Assembly (NCBI GenBank): GCA_029565395.1
Contig: JAKQOG010000249.1
Span: 1-64,000 of the forward strand
Direction: 5' to 3'
Length of the DNA stretch: 64,000 nucleotides
DNA from: Candidatus Hydrogenedentota bacterium
GTDB lineage: Bacteria; Hydrogenedentota; Hydrogenedentia; Hydrogenedentales; CAILVY01
Numbering within the stretch: position 1 is the stretch's first letter; each line of letters starts with the position of its first letter. The position numbers and the translations under genes were made by a program. The notes below the pieces were generated by a model. The model saw nothing but the letters and a program-made list of their open reading frames with translations, did not search any database and had not been told where the DNA came from. Positions 35,168 to 45,347 of this stretch are shown here, in pieces.

Positions 35168-36061
35168 ATGATGCCCGATACAAGCCAGTTACCCTATATT
35201 ATCCAGCTTCTGGAGGATCCTTCCGAAGTGGTGCGGGAAGCGATTGTGAAAGAGTTGGCGTCGTTTGGGGTGGATCTGGAGGATGCTTTGGACCAGTTGC
35301 CTGCGCCGCCAGATGCTCATCAGCGGGAGGTCATATTTAACCTGCTCTCCGAACCGGCCCAGTGGCGCAGCCACCAGCAGGAGCGGCTGCGATCCTGCTG
35401 GGCTTCGTGGTATACCCTGCCGGAGCCCATAGACAAACTGGAGACGGCACTCGGATTCCTGGCGGACTTCCTGGAACCGCCCAACTTCCCAAAAACACGT
35501 GAAACCGCGCCAATCGGGAAATTGTTGGATGATCTCGCCGAGGCGTTTGGGCGGCAGGATGGCTCCCAGGATGCCTTGACGCTTGCGAAATTCCTTTTTG
35601 AAACCATCGGACTGAAGGGCATCCAGGATCAATATTACGACCCCAGGAAGAGCAGCGTACGGTATGTTCTCGAAACAAGACAGGGCATTCCGATCAGTCT
35701 GGCGTGCATTTATCTCCTCATCGGACACCGGCGGGGGTTGGATATCCGTGGGTGCAACTGGCCCGGCCATTTCCTTGCCCGCACCCCAGTCGGTGGAACC
35801 TGGATGCTGGTGGATTGTTTCAACGGCGGTCATGCACTGGATCAGGAATCCTTCTTAAAGATGCAGGGCCCTTCCCGGGAAGCCGCTCTGCTGATGCTCG
35901 AAGATGAACCCACCGTCGAAACAATTTTGGCGCGTGTGCTGCATAATCTGGTTCGCGCCTTCCGCCAGTATGAGGATGGGTGCAACGCCGATTTCATAAT
36001 CGAACTGCTGAAAGACCTCAAGCAGCACGGCATGCATCACCCCGAGCCCCCGATAACCTGA
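35168..36061 (+). CDS. SirB1-like transglutaminase-fold protein with N-terminal HEAT-like region
   Basis: A 297-residue protein. Residues 1-75 look like a HEAT/ARM helical repeat (IIQLLEDPSEVVREAIVKEL). Residues ~90-250 form the Transglut_core2 (SirB1) domain, shown by QYYDPRKSSVRYVLETRQGI, IPISLACIYLLIGHRRGLDI and WPGHFLARTPVGG...LVDCFNGG. The family is related to transglutaminases, but the catalytic Cys of true enzymes is not secure here (SLAC is the candidate). Function in bacteria is poorly defined. Tandem ATGATG start, GAGGA 10 nt before. It is followed by a large membrane protein gene after 119 bp. Confidence 0.8.
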   Translation: MMPDTSQLPYIIQLLEDPSEVVREAIVKELASFGVDLEDALDQLPAPPDAHQREVIFNLLSEPAQWRSHQQERLRSCWASWYTLPEPIDKLETALGFLADFLEPPNFPKTRETAPIGKLLDDLAEAFGRQDGSQDALTLAKFLFETIGLKGIQDQYYDPRKSSVRYVLETRQGIPISLACIYLLIGHRRGLDIRGCNWPGHFLARTPVGGTWMLVDCFNGGHALDQESFLKMQGPSREAALLMLEDEPTVETILARVLHNLVRAFRQYEDGCNADFIIELLKDLKQHGMHHPEPPIT

Positions 36062-36180
36062 CAGCCACCGTCAAGATAACCCATCCCACTGCCGGCGCCC
36101 TCTCCATCGCACGTAGTTTACTTTTGGATGGCGGGGTTGGTAATGTATAGGTTTTGTGCGAAGAGAAACAGGGAGGAATC

Positions 36181-38271
36181 ATGGAACCTGCCGTTACGCT
36201 AGTGTCGAGCATATGGGCCCAAATCCAGGGCATCCTCTGGCAATTGTCGCGCCAGCACCCCATGAATTATGTGTTATGCAAGATAGCCATCGCGCTGGTG
36301 CTGATTTACTGCCTGATAGCGCAACGGGAGAAGTTTTTCTTCCTGCTGCGTCCCTTGGGCCGGGTGAAACCAATCCGCCAGCTTTCGGACCGGATATCGG
36401 GAGCAGCGGCTTGGGTGTGGGCGAGGGAAAACTTTTTCCCGGCGATTGTGCCTGCCCTTCATGGTTTCTTGTTCTGTGTGCTGCTCACAACGGCATTTGT
36501 GGCCGCGGCGAACTATCTGGATTACGGAAAGTTCCGTTATGGCCGCTATCTCAACGCCTATGAGCATTACCATTACTACCTCGGCACCAAATATGCCAAG
36601 GAAATAGGCTACACCGGCCTGTATGCGGCGTCACTGATCGCGGACGACGAAACCGGGCGGAAATATACCAATGATAAAAAAAGCATCCGCAACCTCGCGA
36701 CCGGAGGCTACATCAATGTAGACCAGGTAATCAAGGAGAAAGAGCTGTACAAGTCGCGTTTCTCGCCGGAACGGTGGAAGGAATGGGTGAAAGACGTTTC
36801 GTTTTTTAAACGGGAATTGGTCACCGGCCGGTGGAACGGCATTTTGCGCGATAAGGGCTATAACGCTTCCCCCGTTTGGACCACGGTGGTTGGGGGACTG
36901 TTCACGAGCCACGTGTCCACAGACAGCGAACGTGGAATGAATTTTCTTGCCTGTATAGATCTGATTTTAATTGGCACGGCGTTCGTCTGTGTTTGGTGGG
37001 CCTTTGGGGGACGCGCCGCGCTGTTGATGATCATCCTGCTTGGAACGCATTACATGATGCACTGGTCGCACATGAAGGGGGCTTTGGTACGCACGGATTT
37101 CGCCATGTCCCTGGTGATCGCGGTCTGCATGCTCAAAAAGCAGCATTATGTGATGGCGGGCGCGCTATGCGCATACTCGCTGCTCGCCCGCATTTTCCCC
37201 GGCGTGTTTCTATTCGGGATCGGCGCAAAATTTTTCTGGGAGCTGTTCCGGCTCGCGCGCGTGGCCGTGGATTCCCTTCACGGGCGGCATGGATATGGAC
37301 GCGCCTTTTGGGCCCGAATCGCCCTCGTTGTGTTGCCGCAGATAGCGGTGGCGGGCGTGATTGTGCTGATTGCCTCCCGGGTATTAGCGGGCATGGGGTT
37401 GCCAGGGTTCCTGTGGCTGGCAGCCTGGCCGGCGGCGAGTGTGGGGCTGGTATTACTCGTGTGCGGCGCGTGGGGACTCCGGAAAGGCCTGATGAACACG
37501 CACTACTTGCAGTATTTTGTGTCGTTCGCAGTGACGGTGGCGCTTCTAGTGGGCGGTTCAATCGTGTATTCAGGCGGGTTGGATTTGTGGAAGGATTTCG
37601 GGTCGAAGATAGGGCGGCATAACAGCGATATTTCGCCGTGGCGCGTGGGATTCAAGTACATTTTCATCGGCCGGTTCAAAAGCGACTTCGACTGGCCCGC
37701 CTCCCTGAAATCATTGATCACAGGCGAAAGCGTGCCGCCCGCCGCTACGGCCCCTGGCGCGGCGCAGAAGCCTCCGGCGGTCAAAAAGCCCGAAAAACCC
37801 CTCGCTAAATTCGCACCCTTCACGCGCAGCATCTTCTACAAGGAACATCCCGGCCTGTGGTGGTCCATCATGGCGGTGGCGCTGACCTTGTGCCTGTTTG
37901 CAATCAAGGGGCTCCGGGACGACATGGCGCTGGCATTCAGTTTTGTGCCGACATTTTTCATGGTGTCGCCAACATACTATTACTACATCATGCTGCTCAT
38001 CCCCATGCTGTTCTTTTCGTCGGAATTTGAGCGGCCTTCACGGGCTCTTGGCTTGGTCTGGATGTACCTCACCGCCATGGCCGGATACTATTTCTATTAC
38101 ATGTGGAAGCAGGAATTCCCGACGTACTACTGGCTCTCCTGGATGATCATGCTGATGTGCATCTACATGCTGATCCTCGCCTTTATGGAAAGTTATTGGT
38201 TCTCCCGCCGCTCCCCTGTCGTGCTGCCGGCGGAGGAAACGCCTGCGGAATCCGCTACAGCTCCAGCGTAG
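36181..38271 (+). CDS. Large polytopic membrane protein, GT-C-like glycosyltransferase candidate
   Basis: A 696-residue protein that I cannot assign to a named family. It has roughly 12 hydrophobic segments: one N-terminal helix, a second at ~95-115, a ~150-residue extracytoplasmic loop (from about residue 120, with NAYEHYHYYLGTKYAKEIGY) and then a row of helices from ~245 onward. The layout, with a long first periplasmic loop carrying a Tyr/His-rich motif, is like GT-C lipid-linked sugar transferases. A Pro/Ala/Lys-rich linker (~residues 515-545) splits the C-terminal helices. Start at ATG 36181 because GGGAGG lies 5 nt upstream. Its end overlaps the convergent diguanylate cyclase by 17 bp. 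Confidence 0.55.
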   Translation: MEPAVTLVSSIWAQIQGILWQLSRQHPMNYVLCKIAIALVLIYCLIAQREKFFFLLRPLGRVKPIRQLSDRISGAAAWVWARENFFPAIVPALHGFLFCVLLTTAFVAAANYLDYGKFRYGRYLNAYEHYHYYLGTKYAKEIGYTGLYAASLIADDETGRKYTNDKKSIRNLATGGYINVDQVIKEKELYKSRFSPERWKEWVKDVSFFKRELVTGRWNGILRDKGYNASPVWTTVVGGLFTSHVSTDSERGMNFLACIDLILIGTAFVCVWWAFGGRAALLMIILLGTHYMMHWSHMKGALVRTDFAMSLVIAVCMLKKQHYVMAGALCAYSLLARIFPGVFLFGIGAKFFWELFRLARVAVDSLHGRHGYGRAFWARIALVVLPQIAVAGVIVLIASRVLAGMGLPGFLWLAAWPAASVGLVLLVCGAWGLRKGLMNTHYLQYFVSFAVTVALLVGGSIVYSGGLDLWKDFGSKIGRHNSDISPWRVGFKYIFIGRFKSDFDWPASLKSLITGESVPPAATAPGAAQKPPAVKKPEKPLAKFAPFTRSIFYKEHPGLWWSIMAVALTLCLFAIKGLRDDMALAFSFVPTFFMVSPTYYYYIMLLIPMLFFSSEFERPSRALGLVWMYLTAMAGYYFYYMWKQEFPTYYWLSWMIMLMCIYMLILAFMESYWFSRRSPVVLPAEETPAESATAPA

Positions 38272-39160
38272 TCTGGTTGCGGCCTTTCGCTTTGCTTTGA
38301 TACATCAGCTTGTCGGCCCGTTCAACACATTGTTCCGCGGTTTCCTCGGGATCGGCAAGCACCGCCCCCACCGACACCGTGACGCCGATCTCTTTGCCCC
38401 CGCTCTGCAATTTCGATTCCTCAATGTTGACCCGGCACCGCTCGGCCACTTTTTCCAGCATGTCGTCGGTGATATTGGGAAGGATCACAACAAATTCCTC
38501 TCCGCCCCAGCGCCCCACAAAATCAAAGGAGCGCAAACACGATCGCAGCGCCTGCGCCACCATGCACAAAACTTCGTCGCCCACGGGATGACCGTACGTG
38601 TCATTGATGGCTTTGAAGCGATCGATGTCGACAAAAAGCAGTCCGAAGCTCCAGTCATAACGGCGCAATTCTTCAATGGCGTTTTGCAGGGTCATCTGGG
38701 CGTAGCGGCGGTTGCCCACCCCCGTCAGCGGACAGATCAGGGCAAGTTCTTCGAGCTCCTCTATACGTTGTTTCGCGTACATCTTGGAAGTGTTGTCGCT
38801 GAATACTTCCAACGCCCCAATGGCCTCCTCCCGGCTGTTCAACACCGGACTGATCCGCGTTATTACCGGCACGGTATGGCCCGACTTGTGCCGGAAAAAA
38901 AGTTCCTTTTCACGGATGTTTCCGTCATTCATGCACAGGCACAGAGGACACTCCCCTTTAAATATGGGTTCTCCCCGATTGTCCAAATGACCCAGGAGTT
39001 CCGGCGTGCATACTTTATCGAGGACGTCGATCCGATCGTATCCGGTGATCCGTTCCGCTCCCCGGTTCCAATAGGTGATCCGCCGATCATGGTCTACGAT
39101 ATAGACTCCGTCGTGCAGATGCTCCAACAACGTTTCGTGCGTTATGTTCTCCAGCACCAT
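38255..39160 (-). CDS. PAS-GGDEF diguanylate cyclase
   Basis: A 301-residue cytoplasmic protein that should synthesise c-di-GMP from two GTP. PAS sensor domain at ~1-125 (GVYIVDHDRRITYWNRGAER), with three closely placed cysteines (C71, C74, C76 in CPLCLC), then a coiled-coil linker (SKMYAKQRIEELEELA) and a complete GGDEF domain: LTGVGNRRY, VDIDRFKAINDTYGH and active-site GGEEF (219-223). The inhibitory I-site RxxD is intact (RSFD, 210-213, five residues before GGEEF), so product inhibition is likely. The Cys cluster could sense redox state or bind a metal. Its c-di-GMP may act on the MshEN proteins at 10331-14242 (inference). Confidence 0.93.
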   Translation of the reverse strand: MVLENITHETLLEHLHDGVYIVDHDRRITYWNRGAERITGYDRIDVLDKVCTPELLGHLDNRGEPIFKGECPLCLCMNDGNIREKELFFRHKSGHTVPVITRISPVLNSREEAIGALEVFSDNTSKMYAKQRIEELEELALICPLTGVGNRRYAQMTLQNAIEELRRYDWSFGLLFVDIDRFKAINDTYGHPVGDEVLCMVAQALRSCLRSFDFVGRWGGEEFVVILPNITDDMLEKVAERCRVNIEESKLQSGGKEIGVTVSVGAVLADPEETAEQCVERADKLMYQSKAKGRNQTTLEL

Positions 39161-39358
39161 GGTACATCTCCCGGCGTTCCCGCCTTCCTCACCATAGACT
39201 ACACAATTTTCAGCAAAGTATAAAGAGGATTTTTTCCGAACCTTTTCAATGGCAGGATTTACTGATGCATATTGCCCCGTGGCTTCCCCGCCAGGGTTAT
39301 GTTTATTTACTACAAATGATATACTTGCCTTGACGGTATAAAGAGGAGGGTTTTTGGC

Positions 39359-39694
39359 ATGTTTACTCGAATCCTTGCCACAATTAGCATGTTGTTACTT
39401 ACGGGATTTCCAGCCGCGGCGCAGTATCACTCGGCGGACACAAACCCCGGCCAGCAGATTTCGCTCAGTGCGTTGTTACGGGTCGTCCAATTCTTCAATT
39501 CAGGCGGATATCACACCGAATGCGGCACCGAAGACAACTTCGCGCCGGGACCAGGCAGCCTTTTCGAGTGTGCCGCCGAAGGGGAGGAAACCATCGAGCT
39601 CCCCGGCTGTGTTGCACTCACCATGGCCTGGATTCCGGCTCGCCAGGTAATATTTTTATCTTGCGCTCTCCATACACATGCAGGTAAATTATGA
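39359..39694 (+). CDS. Small secreted protein with one HSAD EF-hand-like repeat
   Basis: A 111-residue protein. Signal peptide MFTRILATISMLLLTGFPAA, then immediately YHSADTNPGQQISLSALLRV, VQFFNSGGYHTECGTEDNFA and PGPG. This is the same repeat as in the 2136-residue protein (58826-59080) and in two decayed copies (61382-61561, 62088-62310). The loop DTNPGQQISLSA aligns with an EF-hand loop (D1, N3, I8), but the position-12 Glu is Ala. The last ~45 residues (after FECAAEGEE) have no recognisable domain, and the Gly-Glu linker normally expected there breaks off, so the gene may be a truncated remnant of a longer protein. GAGGAGGG sits 9 nt before the ATG. Function unknown. Confidence 0.6.
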   Translation: MFTRILATISMLLLTGFPAAAQYHSADTNPGQQISLSALLRVVQFFNSGGYHTECGTEDNFAPGPGSLFECAAEGEETIELPGCVALTMAWIPARQVIFLSCALHTHAGKL

Positions 39695-39727
39695 AACACC
39701 AACTTCCTTCAAATAAGGAGAAAAAAC

Positions 39728-39838
39728 ATGGGCGACAAAGGAAAGAGAGACAAAGGCCAGAGAGAATCAATGAAGAAACCCAAACTTACCCTTATGGAAA
39801 AGCGCAAGAAAAAACACGAAAAGAAAAAAGCCCAATAG
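39728..39838 (+). CDS. 36-residue Lys-rich small protein
   Basis: A tiny gene too short for usual ORF calling: MGDKGKRDKGQRESMKKPKL followed by TLMEKRKKKHEKKKAQ and a TAG stop. AAGGAG lies 7 nt before the ATG (AAATAAGGAGAAAAAAC), the composition is highly basic and typical of the short MGDKGK-type proteins found in planctomycetes and other phyla, whose role is unknown (nucleic-acid or ribosome association is a guess). An overlapping frame (39691-39936) is less likely because it has no such site. Confidence 0.6.
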   Translation: MGDKGKRDKGQRESMKKPKLTLMEKRKKKHEKKKAQ

Positions 39839-39939
39839 AGCGAAGCCGGAGAAGAGCGCCAGCGATATCCCCGGCGCTCCCCATGAAACCCGCCCTGGCT
39901 GAGATGCCCCAAAACACAGTTCCTATTTATTCTTAAAAA

Positions 39940-39968
39940 CATCATCCCCGTAAAGGCGGGTATCCAGC
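39940..39968. repeat. Short palindromic repeat of the CCCCGTAAAGGCGGG type
   Basis: ATCATCCCCGTAAAGGCGGG followed by TATCCAGCAGG has the pattern of the very common bacterial intergenic repeat TCATTCCCGC-loop-GCGGGAATCCAG. Only one copy is in the window. The rest of 39969-40157 shows no gene. Confidence 0.35.
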
Positions 39969-40157
39969 AGGGTACGCCATGCATACCAATTTTCTACCCC
40001 GTTCTGAAAACTTGTCTATGCCCGTGTGAGTATTTTCACGGTGTCAGAGCGAACCTAATATTCATGGAAAATCTCAGAAAAAGGGTTCTGGACGCCTCTC
40101 AAAAACAGCCTTTTCACATCCTTATCCCGTTGTGGGACACCCCATGATGTGCACGGT

Positions 40158-41921
40158 TCATTTTGAAAGTTGAATCTTGGGTTGAAGAATAATGTACGTG
40201 GGAAGACCGAGCAGTTGGTACCGCTCCCACACCTCTTTTACGGGTGATGTTTTGGGATCTTCCGCCTGGTATTTGATTTTCACATACCCCTTGAGCCGAT
40301 CCTGCACCGACGGATCCTTTAAGGTGGTTTTATTCATCGCCAGACAGTTCTTGCACCAGGTGGCCCAGAAATCGAGGAGCACCGGCTTCTTTTCCGCCTG
40401 GGCCTGTTGCAGACCGGCTTCCAGGGAGGTGATCCAGCCTTCCTCTTCCGTGGCGCTGATTTCGACCGCTTTCCGATCCACACCGTATTGTTCGCTAAAC
40501 AGGCTGTAGGCCAGGTGCCCGTAATACAAGGCAAACGCCAGAATGAAAATGCCGAATGCCTGCTTCACGCGGGTCATCCACACGCCGGGCTTCGGCAAGA
40601 AGGACAAGCCCGCCCCGGCAAAGGGCCACGGGAGCGCCATGCCCACGCCAAGCAGAAACGGCAGAAGCAACGCCGCCCAGGAGCCTTTGGCATACAGATC
40701 TTGCGCGTACACAATGGTGTAAATCACGACCGGCGCCACGCACGCGCCCGCGAGCAATGCGGAGATTGAGCCCATCACAAAGGCAATCACAAAACTCCCT
40801 TTTTCGTTGCGGCGGAGACCAATGTTCGCCTGATATTTGGAGAAGTCGATATTGATTACTTCGAACATTGCAAGGGCAAGCACCACGAATAACACGGCGA
40901 TGGCGCCATTGAACCAATAGGTGGAATTTATGGAGCCGAATGCGCTCGACAACCCCAGCACCACCACAAGCCCCAGAAGGCCGTAGACCATGGCAATCCC
41001 CGCGCCATAGGTTCCGCCGAGCGCAAAGCCGCGTCCGCGCGATCCCGCGCGCGCGCCCGCCCCGATAATCGCGATGTTGATGGGGATCAGCGGAAGGACG
41101 CACGGCGTTAGATTCAGCGCAAGACCGCCCCCCAGCACTAGCAGTACGACGAGCCACAGGCTTTTGTTTGCATAGGCATGCGAGGTGGTTTTACCGTGCT
41201 CGGCACTGTCAATGAACTCCAAAAATTCCTGGGTGGAAGCATAACCGGACAAACGCCCGGATTCCTGAAAGGCATCCGCCAGTGTCAGCCATTGGGCGGC
41301 CCCGGCATCGGTTTGCGCCGCGTCATCTGTTTTTTTTTCCAACGCTGGTTTCTTCTCGTCTTCCGTGGTCCATGCAATGGACTTGAATACATCCGCCGTT
41401 TGTGGAACGAGCGCCTGATCCTTAGGAACCACCTTTACCGGAATTTCCACCTCCACGGTATTTGGCGGCGCGCACGCCTTGTCATTACATGCCTGATACT
41501 GGAGTTGTCCCTTCAGGGTATGCGTTTTGAGTTCCACCGAATTGGCGATTTTAATGACCATGCCGATGCGGAATTCCGATTCATACACCGCCAGATCATC
41601 CGGTGAAAAACTGAGCTTGACCACCTTGTGCTTGGGATAAATGATTTTTTCGACCATGAAGCCGGGCGTTTCCGTCAAGGTAAGTTCCGTGGGAATAGAG
41701 AACTCATCCAGGGGCTTGTTGGAATTGACATGCCACCCCTTGTCAAAATTAAACGTGAACACAACACGGGTTTCCGCGCCGGGATGCGCTGCATCAGCCT
41801 CCAGCACGGCCTTGTAGGCAACCTTCGGCCCGCCCATGCCCGGCTGCGCGAAAACCATGGTCATCCACAGCAAGGCGCACACCGCGACCGCCGCTTTCCC
41901 GCCTGCTATTTTATGCATCAT
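40158..41921 (-). CDS. dsbD: Thiol:disulfide interchange protein DsbD
   Basis: A 587-residue inner-membrane reductase that passes electrons from cytoplasmic thioredoxin to periplasmic disulfide isomerases and cytochrome c assembly. Layout in order: signal peptide (ending FAQ); alpha domain (~30-180) with redox pair C145/C150 (CNDKAC); a linker; the eight-helix membrane domain (~255-475) with LTPCVLPLIPI and LLAGACVAPVV; thioredoxin-like gamma domain with WATWCKNC (C523, C526). Tandem ATGATG start; GGAGA is 4-7 nt upstream. It stands alone, diverging from nagD. The C-terminus is short after the thioredoxin fold's cis-Pro (GLPTYI). Confidence 0.93.
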   Translation of the reverse strand: MMHKIAGGKAAVAVCALLWMTMVFAQPGMGGPKVAYKAVLEADAAHPGAETRVVFTFNFDKGWHVNSNKPLDEFSIPTELTLTETPGFMVEKIIYPKHKVVKLSFSPDDLAVYESEFRIGMVIKIANSVELKTHTLKGQLQYQACNDKACAPPNTVEVEIPVKVVPKDQALVPQTADVFKSIAWTTEDEKKPALEKKTDDAAQTDAGAAQWLTLADAFQESGRLSGYASTQEFLEFIDSAEHGKTTSHAYANKSLWLVVLLVLGGGLALNLTPCVLPLIPINIAIIGAGARAGSRGRGFALGGTYGAGIAMVYGLLGLVVVLGLSSAFGSINSTYWFNGAIAVLFVVLALAMFEVINIDFSKYQANIGLRRNEKGSFVIAFVMGSISALLAGACVAPVVIYTIVYAQDLYAKGSWAALLLPFLLGVGMALPWPFAGAGLSFLPKPGVWMTRVKQAFGIFILAFALYYGHLAYSLFSEQYGVDRKAVEISATEEEGWITSLEAGLQQAQAEKKPVLLDFWATWCKNCLAMNKTTLKDPSVQDRLKGYVKIKYQAEDPKTSPVKEVWERYQLLGLPTYIILQPKIQLSK

Positions 41922-42120
41922 TCATCTCCAGCAAGATTCATCATTTCGTAACATTTATTTCAACGATAATCTTCCACGTGCAGCTAATTTTAAACCATTT
42001 CACATGAAATTCTAATTTTTCCCGGGTAGTATCTCCGTATCATCGGTTCGATTGTCAATTTTCTAAAATTACCGCGGACCTTCTCCAATACGGTATGATC
42101 TTCATCAAGGAAACCAAAAC

Positions 42121-42882
42121 ATGACACCCAAGAACTATCTGATCGATATGGACGGAGTGCTGGTGCGCGGGCGCACGGTCATCCCGGAAGCGCGCATTTT
42201 TGTCCAACGGCTTAAAGAACGCAGCGCCAAGTATCTCGTACTTACCAATAATCCCATGTATACGCCGGGCGATCTTTCACATCGTTTGAATCTTATGGGA
42301 CTGGATATCCCCGCAGAGAATATTTTCACGTCCGCCATGGCCACGGCGATGTTTCTGCACGCGCAGAATCCCAGTGGAACGGCCTTTGTCATCGGTGAAA
42401 GCGGCCTGACCAGCATGATTCACCAGACGGGATACGTCATTACGGATCATAATCCCGATTACGTCGTATTGGGCGAAACGCATGCCTACAGCATCGACGC
42501 AATCACCAAAGCCATCCGCATGGTCGCGGCGGGGGCGCGGTTTGTCGCCACCAATCCTGATCCCGCAGGTCCCACAGAAGAGGGCTTGGTGCCCGCGTGC
42601 GGAGCCATGGCCGCGCTCATCGAAAGCGCCACGGGCCGCGCGCCATTTTTCGTAGGCAAGCCCAATCCCTATATGATGCGCAGCGCGATGAAGCATCTTG
42701 GGGTGCATTCCGAAAACACCGTCATGGTGGGCGACCGCATGGACACCGACATGATCGCCGGGGTGCAGTCCGGCCTCGAAACCATCCTGGTGCTCACCGG
42801 CGTCACCACGCGGGAAATGGTTGCGGCGTTTCCGTATCGCCCCACGCAGATTTTGGAATCGGTGGGCGATATTGAAGTATAA
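42121..42882 (+). CDS. nagD: NagD-like HAD-IIA sugar-phosphate/nucleotide phosphatase
   Basis: A 253-residue phosphatase. HAD motifs: DMDGVL (nucleophile Asp 9 and acid Asp 11), LTNN (motif II), GKPNPYMM (motif III Lys) and VGDRMDTD (motif IV). The blocks [30 protein letters not shown] and FVATNPDP correspond closely to E. coli NagD, which dephosphorylates nucleoside monophosphates and sugar phosphates. The IIA cap lies between motifs II and III. CAAGGAAACC precedes the ATG. No nag genes are nearby, so involvement in GlcNAc metabolism is not implied. Confidence 0.9.
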   Translation: MTPKNYLIDMDGVLVRGRTVIPEARIFVQRLKERSAKYLVLTNNPMYTPGDLSHRLNLMGLDIPAENIFTSAMATAMFLHAQNPSGTAFVIGESGLTSMIHQTGYVITDHNPDYVVLGETHAYSIDAITKAIRMVAAGARFVATNPDPAGPTEEGLVPACGAMAALIESATGRAPFFVGKPNPYMMRSAMKHLGVHSENTVMVGDRMDTDMIAGVQSGLETILVLTGVTTREMVAAFPYRPTQILESVGDIEV

Positions 42883-43007
42883 AAACCTCTTTCTTTTCGC
42901 GAGAAAAATTACCATTGCCTTACGCACGTTCGCCTTCGGCGGGCCATGCTTACGGCACGCAGCACTCCGAAACGGATTGCTGGGGCAAAAAAAGTGGGGA
43001 TATAAAC

Positions 43008-44231
<1,224 letters not shown>

Positions 44232-44255
44232 AGCCGTTCGATCCTTTTTTTATAA

Positions 44256-44426
44256 ACACAGATTGCACGGATTTGAAATTCTATTTCAAGAGATTCATGG
44301 TACACCGCTTCTAAATAACCAGGACCTAATTCCCGATGCACCTCCATCGCCGCTCCAATAATCTCCTATGTTTGTTTATCTTCATCCATGGGTTCATTAA
44401 TCTATGCAAATCCGTGAAATCTGTGT
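44256..44426. repeat. Inverted-repeat element between argF and argG
   Basis: Arms at 44256-44275 (ACACAGATTGCACGGATTTG) and 44407-44426 (complement of ACACAGATTTCACGGATTTG) match at 19 of 20 positions and lie 131 nt apart. No gene is visible inside. It belongs with the other intergenic elements of the window and could attenuate read-through into argG. Confidence 0.65.
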
Positions 44427-44441
44427 CTACTTCTTAATCGT

Positions 44442-45347
44442 CTACTTCATCAGCGTGGCCATGATGGCCTTTTGTGCATGGAGGCGGTTTTCCGCCTGAT
44501 CGAATACAATTGAGTTCGGGGCGTCCATGACGTCATTGGTGACTTCGCTTCCCCGGTGCGCGGGGAGACAGTGCATGAACAATGCGCCGGGTTTTGCCAT
44601 CGCCATGACGCGTGCATTCACCTGATATGGTTTGAATACTTTTTCGCGCGCTTTGGCTTCCTCTTCCTGACCCATGCTGGCCCACACATCCGTATAGACT
44701 GCATCGGCGTCTTTCACGCCAGATTCGAGGTCGTGCGTAATCACAATTTCGCCCTTGGCGTCTGCCTGCGCCCTTGCTACGATATCCGGATCGGGGCCAT
44801 AGGCAGGCGGGCAGACCAGCGTGAGGTTCAGGGGCAAACGTGCCGCGAATTCGGCCCAGGAATGAAACACATTATTGCCGTCGCCGACAAACGCGAGCTT
44901 CAGCGAACTGAAATCCTTTCCAAGATGCTCGCGCATTGCCTGGGCATCGGCCAGAATCTGGCAGGGATGCAGCTTGTCCGTAAGCGCATTAATGACGGGC
45001 ACGGAGGAATACTGCGCGATTGCCAGCACATCGTCATGCTTGTACGTCCGGGCCATGATGCCGTGCACCCACCGTTCGAGGTTGCGCGCCACATCCGGCA
45101 CCGATTCCCGTTGTCCAAGTTGCGTGTCGATGAGCACAGCATCGCCGCCCAGTTGGAACATGCCAATCTGAAAGGTCAGGCGGGTGCGCAGGCTGGGCTT
45201 TTCAAAAATCATGGCCAGCGTTTTGCCTTCCAGCAGCCGGTGCGGGATGCCTTCCTTCCGCTGCTTTTTCAGCAAATCGGCAAAATCGAGCAATCCCACA
45301 ATTTCATCGGTACTGAGATCCAAGAGGGATATGAAGTCTCTTACCAT
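44442..45347 (-). CDS. argF: Ornithine carbamoyltransferase
   Basis: A 301-residue transferase that makes citrulline from ornithine and carbamoyl phosphate. Carbamoyl-phosphate motif SLRTRLTFQ, the second-domain block FVGDGNNVFHSW, and the ornithine-site HCLPAHRG are all present. The Asp-Ala-Val-Tyr-Thr-Asp-Val-Trp-Ala-Ser-Met-Gly-Gln block closes the SMG loop region. Its start overlaps the end of argD by 7 bp, so the two are translationally coupled in an argD-argF order. Confidence 0.97.
   Translation of the reverse strand: MVRDFISLLDLSTDEIVGLLDFADLLKKQRKEGIPHRLLEGKTLAMIFEKPSLRTRLTFQIGMFQLGGDAVLIDTQLGQRESVPDVARNLERWVHGIMARTYKHDDVLAIAQYSSVPVINALTDKLHPCQILADAQAMREHLGKDFSSLKLAFVGDGNNVFHSWAEFAARLPLNLTLVCPPAYGPDPDIVARAQADAKGEIVITHDLESGVKDADAVYTDVWASMGQEEEAKAREKVFKPYQVNARVMAMAKPGALFMHCLPAHRGSEVTNDVMDAPNSIVFDQAENRLHAQKAIMATLMK

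Noticed and set aside
35168-36061. Active transglutaminase/protease call for the SirB1-like protein
   Set aside because: The Cys-His-Asp triad cannot be placed securely; only the fold family is supported.
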